In this document: in pieces, positions 43,757 through 52,641 of the stretch
Layout: each line of letters opens with the position of its first letter
Position numbering within the stretch: the stretch's first letter is position 1
Assembly (NCBI RefSeq): GCF_007827955.1
Contig: NZ_VITR01000010.1
Location: 62,001 to 126,000, forward strand
DNA from: Nitrospirillum pindoramense
GTDB taxonomy: Bacteria > Pseudomonadota > Alphaproteobacteria > Azospirillales > Azospirillaceae
Direction: 5' to 3'
DNA length: 64,000 nt
The notes under the pieces: generated by a model
The model's database searches: none
What the model was told of the DNA's origin: nothing
What the model saw: the letters and a program-made list of their open reading frames with translations, nothing else
Translations under genes and position numbers: made by a program

Positions 43757-45037
43757 ATGACGCGCAGGGACGTGATGCTGGCCGCTGGCACCCTGTCCGC
43801 CGGTACCTTGACCATGGCTGAAATCGTACCGGCCGCTGCGGCGCCGCAATCCGCGCCCGCCCCGGGGAAATCCGCGCTGCCCCGACAGCTGCCCGACAAA
43901 TCGTCGTTCCTGACGGGCGAGGGGGTCTACCTGGACTCCGGATCACAGCATCCCATCAGCTTCGGCGCCCGGACCGCCGTCGACACCTACCTGTCCAAGC
44001 GCATGCTGGACCCGGCGGCCGCGCACTATGACCTGCCGGACGATGGCGTGCGGGAGAAGTTCGCCCGCCTGGTCAACGCCGATCCCGACGACATCGCCTA
44101 TGTCCAGAGCACCACGGCGGGGGAGCAGATGGTGCTGCGCGGCCTGGGGCTTCCCCATTCAAACGCGAATGGGTCAGGCGGGCACATCGTCACCGACACG
44201 CTGCACTTCTTCGGCTCCCTGCCGCTGTATGAGGAGATGCAGCGCCATGGCGTGGAGGTCACGTGGGTGGAGCCCAAGGACGGCCGCATCCTGCTGGACG
44301 ACCTGAAGCAGGCCATCCGCAAGGACACCCGGCTGGTGGCCCTGTCTTTGGTCTCCACCATCAATGGCTTCCAGCACGACCTGAAAGCGGTGTGCGACCT
44401 GGCGCATGCCCACGGCGCCCTGGTCTATGCCGACATCATCCACGCCGCGGGCTGCGTGCCGGTGGATTTGAAGGGCAGCGGCGTCGATTTCGCCGCCTGC
44501 GCCAGCTACAAATGGCTGATGGGCGATTTCGGCCTGGGCTTCATCTACGGCACCAAGGCCGCCCGCGCCCTGCTGACCCGCACCGAATACGGCTATTACG
44601 GGATGAGCGCGTTCAAGCCGCACGTCTATCCCTTCGACCCGCCCGGCGACATGATCGCCGACTATGCCTACGCCGATACGGCGGAGGGCACCTTTGCCCA
44701 TGGCACCCACGCCCATACGGTCATCGCCCAGTTGGACCACTCCCTGGATTACATCCTGGGCATGGGCGTGCCGGCTATCCAGGCGCATGCCCAGGACCTG
44801 ATCAACCGGCTGAAGCGGGAGCTGCCCAAGCTGGGCTACAGCCTCATGACGCCGCCAGAGGCCACAACGCCCCTGGTCACCTGCGCCTATGAGAACGCGC
44901 GGGAGAAGCTGGGGCCGAAGCTGGCAGCGGCCAAGATCAAGATGACGGTCAGCGCCAACCGCTTCCGCGTCACCCCTTCGGTGTTCAACGACCACACCGA
45001 TATCGACCGGGTACTCGCCGCACTCGGTCACGCCTGA
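43757..45037 (+). CDS. Tat-exported class V aminotransferase-fold PLP protein
   Basis: A 426-residue fold-type I PLP enzyme related to isopenicillin-N epimerase and cysteine desulfurase-like proteins. The PLP lysine lies in AACASYKWLMGDFG, and YADIIHAAGCVPVD supplies the conserved Asp and His. The N-terminus is a twin-arginine signal (MTRRDVMLAAGTLSA), so the folded, cofactor-loaded enzyme is probably delivered to the periplasm. ATGs at 43742 and 43751 are also in frame. It may racemise, epimerise or cleave amino acids released by the nearby peptidases. Substrate unknown. Confidence 0.82.
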   Translation: MTRRDVMLAAGTLSAGTLTMAEIVPAAAAPQSAPAPGKSALPRQLPDKSSFLTGEGVYLDSGSQHPISFGARTAVDTYLSKRMLDPAAAHYDLPDDGVREKFARLVNADPDDIAYVQSTTAGEQMVLRGLGLPHSNANGSGGHIVTDTLHFFGSLPLYEEMQRHGVEVTWVEPKDGRILLDDLKQAIRKDTRLVALSLVSTINGFQHDLKAVCDLAHAHGALVYADIIHAAGCVPVDLKGSGVDFAACASYKWLMGDFGLGFIYGTKAARALLTRTEYGYYGMSAFKPHVYPFDPPGDMIADYAYADTAEGTFAHGTHAHTVIAQLDHSLDYILGMGVPAIQAHAQDLINRLKRELPKLGYSLMTPPEATTPLVTCAYENAREKLGPKLAAAKIKMTVSANRFRVTPSVFNDHTDIDRVLAALGHA

Positions 45038-45156
45038 GGTCGTGCGTTCAGGTGGCCTGTTAAAAAGAGAGTTTTGGCAGTTGGGTTCATTATGAAAAGT
45101 CCGGTTTGGCGGGTAACGAGCCATCGTCCCCGCCCGCCGGCGGCAGGGGGATTGTC

Positions 45157-46647
45157 ATGCGCGGGCTGATGCGGTGTGTCGTGGCAGGGCTGGCACTGAC
45201 GCTTATGGCCACCCCTGGATTGGCCGGCGCCCAAGGCGTGCCCGTGCCGGAGATCGCCGGGCCGGTTGTGGGCCCGGTGACAACGCCGCACAGCGTCATG
45301 CTGAACGGCAAGACGGTGCGCTACACCGCCACGTTCACGGAAACGGTGCTGAAGGACGCCGCCGGCAGGCCCTTGGCCACCCTTTCCGCCACCGCCTATG
45401 TGGCTAGCCCGGTGGTGAAGACGCGGCCGGTGCTGTTCGTGTTCAACGGCGGCCCCGGCGCCTCCTCCTCACCGCTGCATTTCGGCGCCTTCGGTCCGCG
45501 CAGCATCGTCAAGGGACCGGATGGCAAACGCGCCATGGCCGACAACCCGCACAGCCTGCTGGCGGATGCCGACCTGGTGTTCATCGACCCCGTGGGCACC
45601 GGCTTCAGCCGCGTGCTGCCCGGTGGCGACGGCCACCCCTATTGGAATGCCGATGGCGATGCCCTGGCGGTGTTGGGCCTGATCCGGGACTGGTTGCGCG
45701 ATCAGGGCCGCGCCGGCTCCCCCCTCTACATCGCCGGGGAAAGCTATGGCGGCTTCCGCCTGGCCACGATGATGAAGTTCGCGGGTGACCTGCCCATCGG
45801 CGGCCTGATCCTGATTTCCCCCGCCCTGGACTTCACGGCGACGGCGGAGGCGCCCGGCAACGACCTGCCCTACATCTTCGCGCTGCCGGCCATGGCGGTG
45901 ACGGCCTGGAAGCACGGCCGCGCCAAGATCGACGCCCAGACGCCGGACCAAGTGTTCCAGATCGCCGCCGACTATGCCGAAGGGCCCTACGCCCTGGCCC
46001 TGCTGAAGGGCGGACGCCTGCCGGCGGCGGAACGCGACGCCGTGGCCACCCGCCTGGCCGATTTGATTGGCCTGCCGGCCAAGACCATCGCCGACTCCGG
46101 CCTGCGCGTCGGCACCCAAACCTTCCTGGAAACGCTGCTGGCCGATCAGGGCCTGGTGGTGAGCCGTCTGGACGGCCGCGTCACCGGGCCGGCCCCCAGG
46201 GACACCCCCGCCGACCGCCCGGCCGCCGCCAAGGACCCGGCGCTGGGCCTGGGGTCCAGCAACGTCATCACCTCCGCCGTCGCCACCGATTACTTCAAGC
46301 ATGAGTTGGACGTGCCGGTGGATCGCGACTATGTGTCCCTGACCCTTGACGTGAACTTCGGGTGGGACTTCAGGCCGGCCAAGCGCGACGATCAGTTCTA
46401 CCTCAACGCCGCGCCCGCCATCGCGCCCGTCATGCGGACCCAGCCCAAGACCCGCCTGCTGCTGGTCGGCGGCTATTACGATCTGGCCGTGCCGCTGCTT
46501 TCCGCCCGCTATGCCATCGAGCGGGCGGGCATTCCTCTTGACCGCGTGACCGTTGCCGCCTTCGATGCGGGTCACAGCCCCTTCGACGGGGAAGCGGGGC
46601 AGGGTCGGATGCAGGAGATGATGCATGGTTTTTTGGTGGGGCGTTGA
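45157..46647 (+). CDS. S10 serine carboxypeptidase-like hydrolase, exported (paralogue 3)
   Basis: A 496-residue S10 family hydrolase with a signal peptide to about residue 28 (AGA). The triad is Ser196 (GESYGG), Asp in GGYYDLAVP and His in FDAGHSPF. The NGGPG loop is intact (FNGGPGASSSPLHFGAFGP). Pattern similarity places it with paralogue 2 rather than 1 and 4. ATG 45157 is preferred to the TTG at 45106 because AGGGGG stands 7 bp before it. The S9 gene starts inside its last 23 bp, so the two are translationally coupled. Confidence 0.88.
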   Translation: MRGLMRCVVAGLALTLMATPGLAGAQGVPVPEIAGPVVGPVTTPHSVMLNGKTVRYTATFTETVLKDAAGRPLATLSATAYVASPVVKTRPVLFVFNGGPGASSSPLHFGAFGPRSIVKGPDGKRAMADNPHSLLADADLVFIDPVGTGFSRVLPGGDGHPYWNADGDALAVLGLIRDWLRDQGRAGSPLYIAGESYGGFRLATMMKFAGDLPIGGLILISPALDFTATAEAPGNDLPYIFALPAMAVTAWKHGRAKIDAQTPDQVFQIAADYAEGPYALALLKGGRLPAAERDAVATRLADLIGLPAKTIADSGLRVGTQTFLETLLADQGLVVSRLDGRVTGPAPRDTPADRPAAAKDPALGLGSSNVITSAVATDYFKHELDVPVDRDYVSLTLDVNFGWDFRPAKRDDQFYLNAAPAIAPVMRTQPKTRLLLVGGYYDLAVPLLSARYAIERAGIPLDRVTVAAFDAGHSPFDGEAGQGRMQEMMHGFLVGR

Positions 46648-48643
46648 CCGATCGAAAATGGCCCGGCGGGGCGTTGGTCGCTGGGGGACGGGTCAACGGT
46701 TCTTGGCGGCATCGGTGGCGGCCGTTGGCGTGTTGGCAGTGACAGGGGCCCATGCGGAAAGCCTGCATCAATATTCCGGCCTGACCCTGTCAGGTAACGG
46801 CAAGCGCCTGGCCGTGGTTGAGGCCGACAAGGCGGAAGGCGCAGGCAGCGCCGGCCATGGCGCAGTCGTGGTGCGCGGCACGGACGGCACGGTGGCGCTG
46901 AAGGTGGACCCGTGCGACGCCTGCCGCTATGGCAACCCCGCCTGGTCCCCGGACGACAGGACGCTGGCCTTCGTCGGCAGTGCCGGCGGGCAGGCGGTGC
47001 TGTACCTCATGGATGGCGCCACCGCGCGCCCCTTGGCCGCCATACAGGGGCTGGCCCACACGCCGCGCTGGTCGCCGGATGGCCGGGAAATCGCCCTGCT
47101 GGTGACAGAGAACGCCAAGAAGGAGGCAGGTGCCACCCAGGCCGGCGCCCGCCAGGTAGGGGAGCAGGGCGAGGGCGACGATGTCCAGCGCATCGCCATC
47201 GTCACGGTGGCCAGCGGCGCGGTGAAACTGGTCAGCCCGGCGCGGACCTACGTCTACGAATATGATTGGACGCCGGATGGCCAGGGCTTCGTCGCCACGG
47301 CGGCGGAGGGCAATGGCGACAACAACTGGTGGATCGCCAGCCTGCGCGCCTTCGGGCGCGATGGTTCCGCCCGCGTCATCGCCAGCCCCGCCACCCAGAT
47401 CGCCTTCCCGCGTGTCTCGCCCGACGGCAAGACCGTGGCCTTCATCGGTGGGCTGATGAGCGACTTCGGCTCCTTCGGGGGCGATGTCTACACCGTGCCT
47501 TTCCAAGGAGGGCAGCCCAAGGACGTGACCGCCGGCTATGCCGGCACGCTGACCTCCCTGGCGTGGCGCGGCAATCGCCTGGTGGCGGGCGTCACGGTTG
47601 GTGGCGAGACGGGCAGCGCCGTGGTCGACCCGGCCAAGGGCACCGTCGCCGAGGTCAGGACGGCGCCCGCCACCCGCAGCGCCGGCGACGGCCGCGTGGC
47701 GCTGGACCGTGCCGGCACCAGCGCCGCCTGGGTGGCGGAAGGCTTCGATTTCGGTCCGCGCATCGAATACGGCCGCCTGGGTGATCTGGCCGCCATCACC
47801 CATGACAACGACGCCCTGGCGCCGCTGGTCACCGTCACCGACCTGACCTGGAAGAACGATGGCATGGCCGTCCAGGGCTGGCTGGTGACGCCCAGGACGC
47901 CGGTCGCGGACGGCGCCAAGCGGCCCATGGTGGTGAACATCCACGGCGGCCCCTCCGCCGCGCACACGCCGCGCTTCGTCTGGGGCGACATCATGGCCGC
48001 CTTCGCCAAGGCCGGCTATGCCGTGTTCCTGCCCAACCCGCGCGGCAGCTTCGGGCAAGGGGAGGGGTTCACCCGCGCCAACATCCGCGACTTCGGCGGC
48101 GGCGACCTGCGCGACATCATGACCGGCATCGACAGGGCGGAAGCGCAGGCCCCCATCGACGACGCGCGGCTGATGATCTTCGGCCGCAGCTATGGCGGCT
48201 TCATGAGCATGTGGGCGATCACCCAGACCCAGCGCTTCAAGGCCGCCGCCATCGGCGCCGGCTTGTCGGACTGGTACTCCTATTACGGCCAGAACGGCAT
48301 CGACCGCTGGATGATCCCCTTCTTCGGCGCGTCGGCGTATGAGGACCCGGAAATTTACGACCGGCTGTCGCCCATCCGGCACGTCCGCGCCGTGAAGACG
48401 CCCACCCTGCTGCATGTGGGGGAGCGCGACATCGAAACCCCGGTGATGCAGACGCGGGAGTTCTGGCACGCGCTGCGCGCCCTGGGCGTGGAGACCAGCT
48501 TCGTCGTCTACGCCGACGAGGGCCATGTCATGCAGAAGGCGGAGAACATCGAGGACCTGAACCGCCGCACCATCGACTGGTTCGAGCGGCACATCGGCAC
48601 CGCCGGCGGAACCGCCGGCGCCCATGGCGGGGCCCAGCCCTGA
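46625..48643 (+). CDS. S9 family prolyl-oligopeptidase-like peptidase, exported
   Basis: A 672-residue S9 peptidase: an N-terminal beta-propeller with WD40-like repeats (PAWSPDDRTLAFVGSAGG, PRWSPDGREIALLV, PRVSPDGKTVAFIGG) and a C-terminal alpha/beta-hydrolase domain with nucleophile Ser522 in GRSYGGFMS and His in YADEGHVM. Such enzymes cleave short oligopeptides or release dipeptides or acylated residues. ATG 46625 overlaps the S10 gene and has AGGAG upstream. ATG 46658 would give a more compact signal peptide (ending AHA), so the N-terminus is slightly uncertain. Confidence 0.9.
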   Translation: MVFWWGVDRSKMARRGVGRWGTGQRFLAASVAAVGVLAVTGAHAESLHQYSGLTLSGNGKRLAVVEADKAEGAGSAGHGAVVVRGTDGTVALKVDPCDACRYGNPAWSPDDRTLAFVGSAGGQAVLYLMDGATARPLAAIQGLAHTPRWSPDGREIALLVTENAKKEAGATQAGARQVGEQGEGDDVQRIAIVTVASGAVKLVSPARTYVYEYDWTPDGQGFVATAAEGNGDNNWWIASLRAFGRDGSARVIASPATQIAFPRVSPDGKTVAFIGGLMSDFGSFGGDVYTVPFQGGQPKDVTAGYAGTLTSLAWRGNRLVAGVTVGGETGSAVVDPAKGTVAEVRTAPATRSAGDGRVALDRAGTSAAWVAEGFDFGPRIEYGRLGDLAAITHDNDALAPLVTVTDLTWKNDGMAVQGWLVTPRTPVADGAKRPMVVNIHGGPSAAHTPRFVWGDIMAAFAKAGYAVFLPNPRGSFGQGEGFTRANIRDFGGGDLRDIMTGIDRAEAQAPIDDARLMIFGRSYGGFMSMWAITQTQRFKAAAIGAGLSDWYSYYGQNGIDRWMIPFFGASAYEDPEIYDRLSPIRHVRAVKTPTLLHVGERDIETPVMQTREFWHALRALGVETSFVVYADEGHVMQKAENIEDLNRRTIDWFERHIGTAGGTAGAHGGAQP

Positions 48644-48692
48644 CCGGCAGCACCATGACCGGCACCGCTATGCCCGAAGTGGCACCGGGGCG

Positions 48693-48738
48693 GCATAGTT
48701 TATGCGGCCCCGGTCCTGTTCATCCCATATCGGCATAA
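48693..48738. promoter_or_regulatory. Paired GCATA/TATGC elements upstream of amidohydrolase
   Basis: GCATA-GTT-TATGC (48693-48705) is a compact inverted repeat, and GCATAA recurs at 48733-48738. They lie in the 210-bp gap between the S9 and amidohydrolase genes. Spacing between the TTATGC and GCATAA halves is about three helical turns. Confidence 0.45.
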
Positions 48739-48853
48739 TCTATCCGGCAAGCCCGCGATAGGCTTTTGCCAACACAGGGAATTCCGGCCTGGGCGATGCC
48801 TGGGCCGGTCTCGGGCCGGTAACGGCCCGATGGGAAAAGCAGGAGCACCGGGC

Positions 48854-51010
48854 ATGAAAAAGCGCGTTCCCCCCAGAAGTTCCCCGAGCCGTGCGGCATC
48901 CGGCACCTGGAAGGTCCAGGCCGTCCTGCTGGCCCTTGCCATGGGTGCCGCCGCGGGGGCGCAGGCCGCGCCGGTGATCGAAAAACTGGTCATCATCCAG
49001 AACGGGGAAACGGTGGGCACCGTCACCGGTGTCACCGATGGCGCCTCGGTCAGCGTCGACTACTACGTCGACGACAACGGCCGCGGCCCGAAGCACAAGG
49101 AGACTCTGACCATCGGCGCCGGCGGTATCCCCACCCGTTGGACGGTGGCCGGCACCTCGCTGATGGGGGGCGGGGTCAATGAGAGCTTCACGTGGGAAGG
49201 GGGCCAGGCAAGCTGGATAAGCCAGGCGGACAAGGGCACGGTGCCCGCGGCCAAGGCGCCGCTGTACGTGGTTAACGATGACAGCCCCTGGGCCCTGGGC
49301 GTTTACGCCCGCGCCCTGCTGAAGGCGCCGGGCAACAGCCTGCCGCTGCTGCCGGCCGGCAGCATGCGCCTGGTCAAGGTCAAGGCCACCACGCTGGGCC
49401 AGGGCAAGGACGCCGTGCCCCTGACGCTCTACCGGATTGAAGGCGTGAACCTGGCGCCAGACTATGTGCTGCTGGACAAGGCGGGCCGCCTGTTCGCCAC
49501 CTTCGGCGGACACGAACTGACCATCCGCCAGGGCCATGAGAAGGAGTCGCATGCCATCCAGGCCCTGGGTACCGAAGCAGAGCGCACCCTGGCGCGTGAC
49601 CGGCAGAAGATGCTTGCCCACCGCTACAGCCAGCCGGTGCGCATCCGCAACGTCCATGTCTTCGACCCGCGCACGGGCACGCTGGGCGGCCTGTCCACCG
49701 TCATCGTGCTGCGCGACCGCATCACCGCCGTCCTGCCAGCGGAGCAGGATGGCAGCCCGGTTGACGACCAGGTGATCGTGGACGGGCAGGGCGGCACGCT
49801 GCTGCCCGGCCTGCATGACATGCATTCCCACACCACGCTCAATTCCGGCCTGTTCTACCTAGCCGCCGGCGTCACCGAGACGCGGGACATGGGCAACGAC
49901 AATGCCTTCCTGCAGGACCTGATGCCACGCATCGAAGCGGGGGAACTGGCGGGCCCGCGCATCACGCCCAATGGCTTCCTGGAAGGCCGCAGCCCCTATT
50001 CCGCGCGCTATGGCATCATCCCGGAAACGGTGGCCGACGCGGTCAAGGCCGTGGACTGGTATGCCGACCGCGGCTATTTCCAGATCAAGATCTACAATTC
50101 CATGACGCCGGACTGGGTGCGCCCTATCGCGGACGAGGCGCACAAGCGCGGCATGACCGTCACCGGCCACGTGCCGGCCTTCGACACGCCCGACCGCTGC
50201 ATCAGGGACGGCTACAGCGAGATCACCCACATCAACCAGCTGATGCTGGGCTGGCTCCTGAAGCCGGAGGAGGACACCCGCACACCCCTGCGCCTCACGG
50301 CCATGGCGCGCGCCGCCGACCTGGACCTGAACTCCGCCCCCGTGCAGGCGACGGTGAACCTGATGGAGGAGGGGCACATCGCCCACGACCCCACCGCCGT
50401 CATCCTGGAACGCCTGATGCTGAGCCGCGCCGGCGCAACCCCGCCAGGCGATGTCGATTACCTCGACAACATGCCCATCGGCTATCAACGCTATCGCAAG
50501 CGCACCTTCGTGCCCCTGAAGTCGCCGGCCGACGACCAGGCCTATGTGAAAGCCTTCGCCAAGGTGCTGGCGACGCTGAAGCTGCTGCACGACAAGGGCA
50601 TCCGCCTGCTGCCGGGCACGGACGACGTCACCGGCTTCACCGTGCATCGGGAGATGGAACTGTACACATTGGCCGGGATCAGCCCGGCCGAGGTGCTGCG
50701 GCTGTCCACCCTGTCGCCCGAGGAATATATGGGCCACGGCGATTTGGGCACGGTGGAGCGCGGCAAGCTGGCCGACCTGGTGCTGATCGCCGGCGACCCG
50801 ACGCGGGACATTCGCGCGGTGAAGAAGCCGCGCCTGGTGATGAAGGGCGGGGCGATCTACTACCCCAGCGAAATCTACCAGTCGCTGAGCATCAAGCCCT
50901 TCGCCGACGCCCCGCCGGTCACGGCACCCAAGGCGGACGCCGGCCCCGGCGATAGCCTGGGCGCGCCCGGCCTGTTCGGCGGCGGCCACGATGACGACAT
51001 GGGCGACTGA
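48854..51010 (+). CDS. M38 amidohydrolase, exported
   Basis: A 718-residue exported metal-dependent amidohydrolase with a signal peptide to about residue 34 (AQAA). The metal-binding HxH is in LPGLHDMHSHTTL, further ligands are expected in VTGHVPAF and EITHINQLML, and the active-site Asp is in LLPGTDDVTGF. The last 90 residues include the small beta domain and an Asp/Gly-rich tail. The N-terminal 230 residues form an extra domain before the amidohydrolase fold. Relatives include imidazolonepropionase-like and Xaa-Pro dipeptidase-like enzymes, so dipeptide hydrolysis fits the island (inference). AGCAGGAGC fixes ATG 48854. Confidence 0.87.
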   Translation: MKKRVPPRSSPSRAASGTWKVQAVLLALAMGAAAGAQAAPVIEKLVIIQNGETVGTVTGVTDGASVSVDYYVDDNGRGPKHKETLTIGAGGIPTRWTVAGTSLMGGGVNESFTWEGGQASWISQADKGTVPAAKAPLYVVNDDSPWALGVYARALLKAPGNSLPLLPAGSMRLVKVKATTLGQGKDAVPLTLYRIEGVNLAPDYVLLDKAGRLFATFGGHELTIRQGHEKESHAIQALGTEAERTLARDRQKMLAHRYSQPVRIRNVHVFDPRTGTLGGLSTVIVLRDRITAVLPAEQDGSPVDDQVIVDGQGGTLLPGLHDMHSHTTLNSGLFYLAAGVTETRDMGNDNAFLQDLMPRIEAGELAGPRITPNGFLEGRSPYSARYGIIPETVADAVKAVDWYADRGYFQIKIYNSMTPDWVRPIADEAHKRGMTVTGHVPAFDTPDRCIRDGYSEITHINQLMLGWLLKPEEDTRTPLRLTAMARAADLDLNSAPVQATVNLMEEGHIAHDPTAVILERLMLSRAGATPPGDVDYLDNMPIGYQRYRKRTFVPLKSPADDQAYVKAFAKVLATLKLLHDKGIRLLPGTDDVTGFTVHREMELYTLAGISPAEVLRLSTLSPEEYMGHGDLGTVERGKLADLVLIAGDPTRDIRAVKKPRLVMKGGAIYYPSEIYQSLSIKPFADAPPVTAPKADAGPGDSLGAPGLFGGGHDDDMGD

Positions 51011-51104
51011 GCCGAAGCAGGTTTCTGGGGAGCGTAGCGGACTGGAAACCGAGGATAAGCCAAGCCTGCGGATGCAGGCGCCCGGTGCTTGAGGGAACAA
51101 AAAA

Positions 51105-52625
51105 ATGGGCAACTACAAGACGGCGTTGATGGTGGGCGTTATGCTGGCCTGCCTGGCAGGCGAAGCTTCGAACGCGGCGGAGGTGGGCGGGGGGCCCGCC
51201 ACGGCCGGCGCACCGCGCGTGTTCACCTCCGACCACAGCGGCACCTTCAATGGGCGGAAGCTGCGCTATACGGCGACGGTGGCGGAAACCATCCTGACCG
51301 ATCCGGCCGGGCAGAAGACGGCCAGCGTCTTCACCACCAGCTACATCCGCACCGACGTGCCCAAGGGCACCGTGCGCCCTGTCGTGTTCGTCTTCAACGG
51401 CGGCCCGGGTTCCGCCAGCCTGTGGCTGCACATGGGTTTTGTCGGGCCCAAGCGGGTCGACTTCGCCGACCCGGTACACCCGCCGACCACGCCGCCCTTC
51501 CATACGGTGGATAACCCCGACAGCCCGCTGGACGCGGCCGACATCGTGCTGATCGACCCGCCCGGCACCGGCTATAGCCGCATTCTGCCGGCCGGCAAGC
51601 CGGAGCAGTATTACGGCACCGCCCAGGATGCGCAGATGACCGTCGAGGTGATCGAGCGCTGGACGCGGGAGCATGACCGCTGGAACGCGCCCAAGTACCT
51701 CATGTCCGAAAGCTACGGCACCATCAGGGCTGCCGTGGTCGCCCGCCTGCTGGCCGGCGGGCCCATGGCGACCGGCACCATGGACGGCATGACTCTGAAC
51801 GGCGTCATCCTGCTGGGCCAGTCCATGGACATGAGCGGTTCCGGCGGGGACGACGCCCGGTACCTGACGGCGCTGCCCACCCTGGCCGCCACCGCCTGCC
51901 ATCACCACAAGGGCCCAGCCGGCTGCACGGCCGAGGGCCAAGTGGCCGCCGCCCGGGCCTTCGCCGCCGACCGCTACCTGAAAGCCCTTTATGCCGGCAA
52001 CACCCTGCCGGACGCGGAGCGGGAGGCGGTGACGGCGCAGTTGGCCAGCTTGACCGGCCTGCCGCCGGCCGTCATCACCGCCAACGATTTGCGCATCAGC
52101 GCCACCACCTTCGCGCACACCTTGCTGGCGTCCGAGGGGCAGGAGATCGGGGCCTATGATGGCCGCTACACCCTGCCGCTGGCTGGCAGCGGCAAGGACC
52201 CGGTGGCCGACGATCCGGCCATGGGCCAGTACGTGCCAGGCTTCGTCGGCGCCTTCGACGGCTATATCCGCCATGACCTGGGCGTGACGGTACCGGAGGC
52301 GTATGAGGCGATCTCCTTCCGCGCCGTCAACGGCCGCTGGGACTATGGCAAGGGACCGGGTGAGGGGGCGGATGCCAATTTCGCCAAGGATCTGGCCATC
52401 GCCATGCGCCGCAACCCGCGCCTGCGCGTCATGGTGGGGGCCGGCTATTACGACTTGGTGACCACGCTGGGCTCCGCCGCCTTCACCATCGCCCACGCCG
52501 GCATCCCGCAGGACCGCACCGAAACCCACCTCTACCCCTCGGGCCACATGCCCTATCTGGGCGATGAGGCGCGGGCCACCCTGGCCCGCGACGTACGCGC
52601 CTTCCTTGCCGCCGAAACGAAGTAG
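51105..52625 (+). CDS. S10 serine carboxypeptidase-like hydrolase, exported (paralogue 4)
   Basis: A 506-residue S10 family hydrolase with a signal peptide ending near residue 24 (ASNA). The triad is Ser203 (SESYGT, with Ser instead of the usual Gly before Glu), Asp in GAGYYDLVTT and His in YPSGHMPY. The NGGPG loop is intact (FNGGPGSASLWLHMG). It groups with paralogue 1 by sequence pattern but keeps the oxyanion glycine that paralogue 1 lacks. Followed after 16 bp by the permease gene. Confidence 0.88.
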   Translation: MGNYKTALMVGVMLACLAGEASNAAEVGGGPATAGAPRVFTSDHSGTFNGRKLRYTATVAETILTDPAGQKTASVFTTSYIRTDVPKGTVRPVVFVFNGGPGSASLWLHMGFVGPKRVDFADPVHPPTTPPFHTVDNPDSPLDAADIVLIDPPGTGYSRILPAGKPEQYYGTAQDAQMTVEVIERWTREHDRWNAPKYLMSESYGTIRAAVVARLLAGGPMATGTMDGMTLNGVILLGQSMDMSGSGGDDARYLTALPTLAATACHHHKGPAGCTAEGQVAAARAFAADRYLKALYAGNTLPDAEREAVTAQLASLTGLPPAVITANDLRISATTFAHTLLASEGQEIGAYDGRYTLPLAGSGKDPVADDPAMGQYVPGFVGAFDGYIRHDLGVTVPEAYEAISFRAVNGRWDYGKGPGEGADANFAKDLAIAMRRNPRLRVMVGAGYYDLVTTLGSAAFTIAHAGIPQDRTETHLYPSGHMPYLGDEARATLARDVRAFLAAETK

Positions 52626-52641
52626 GGACAAAACAGACCTC

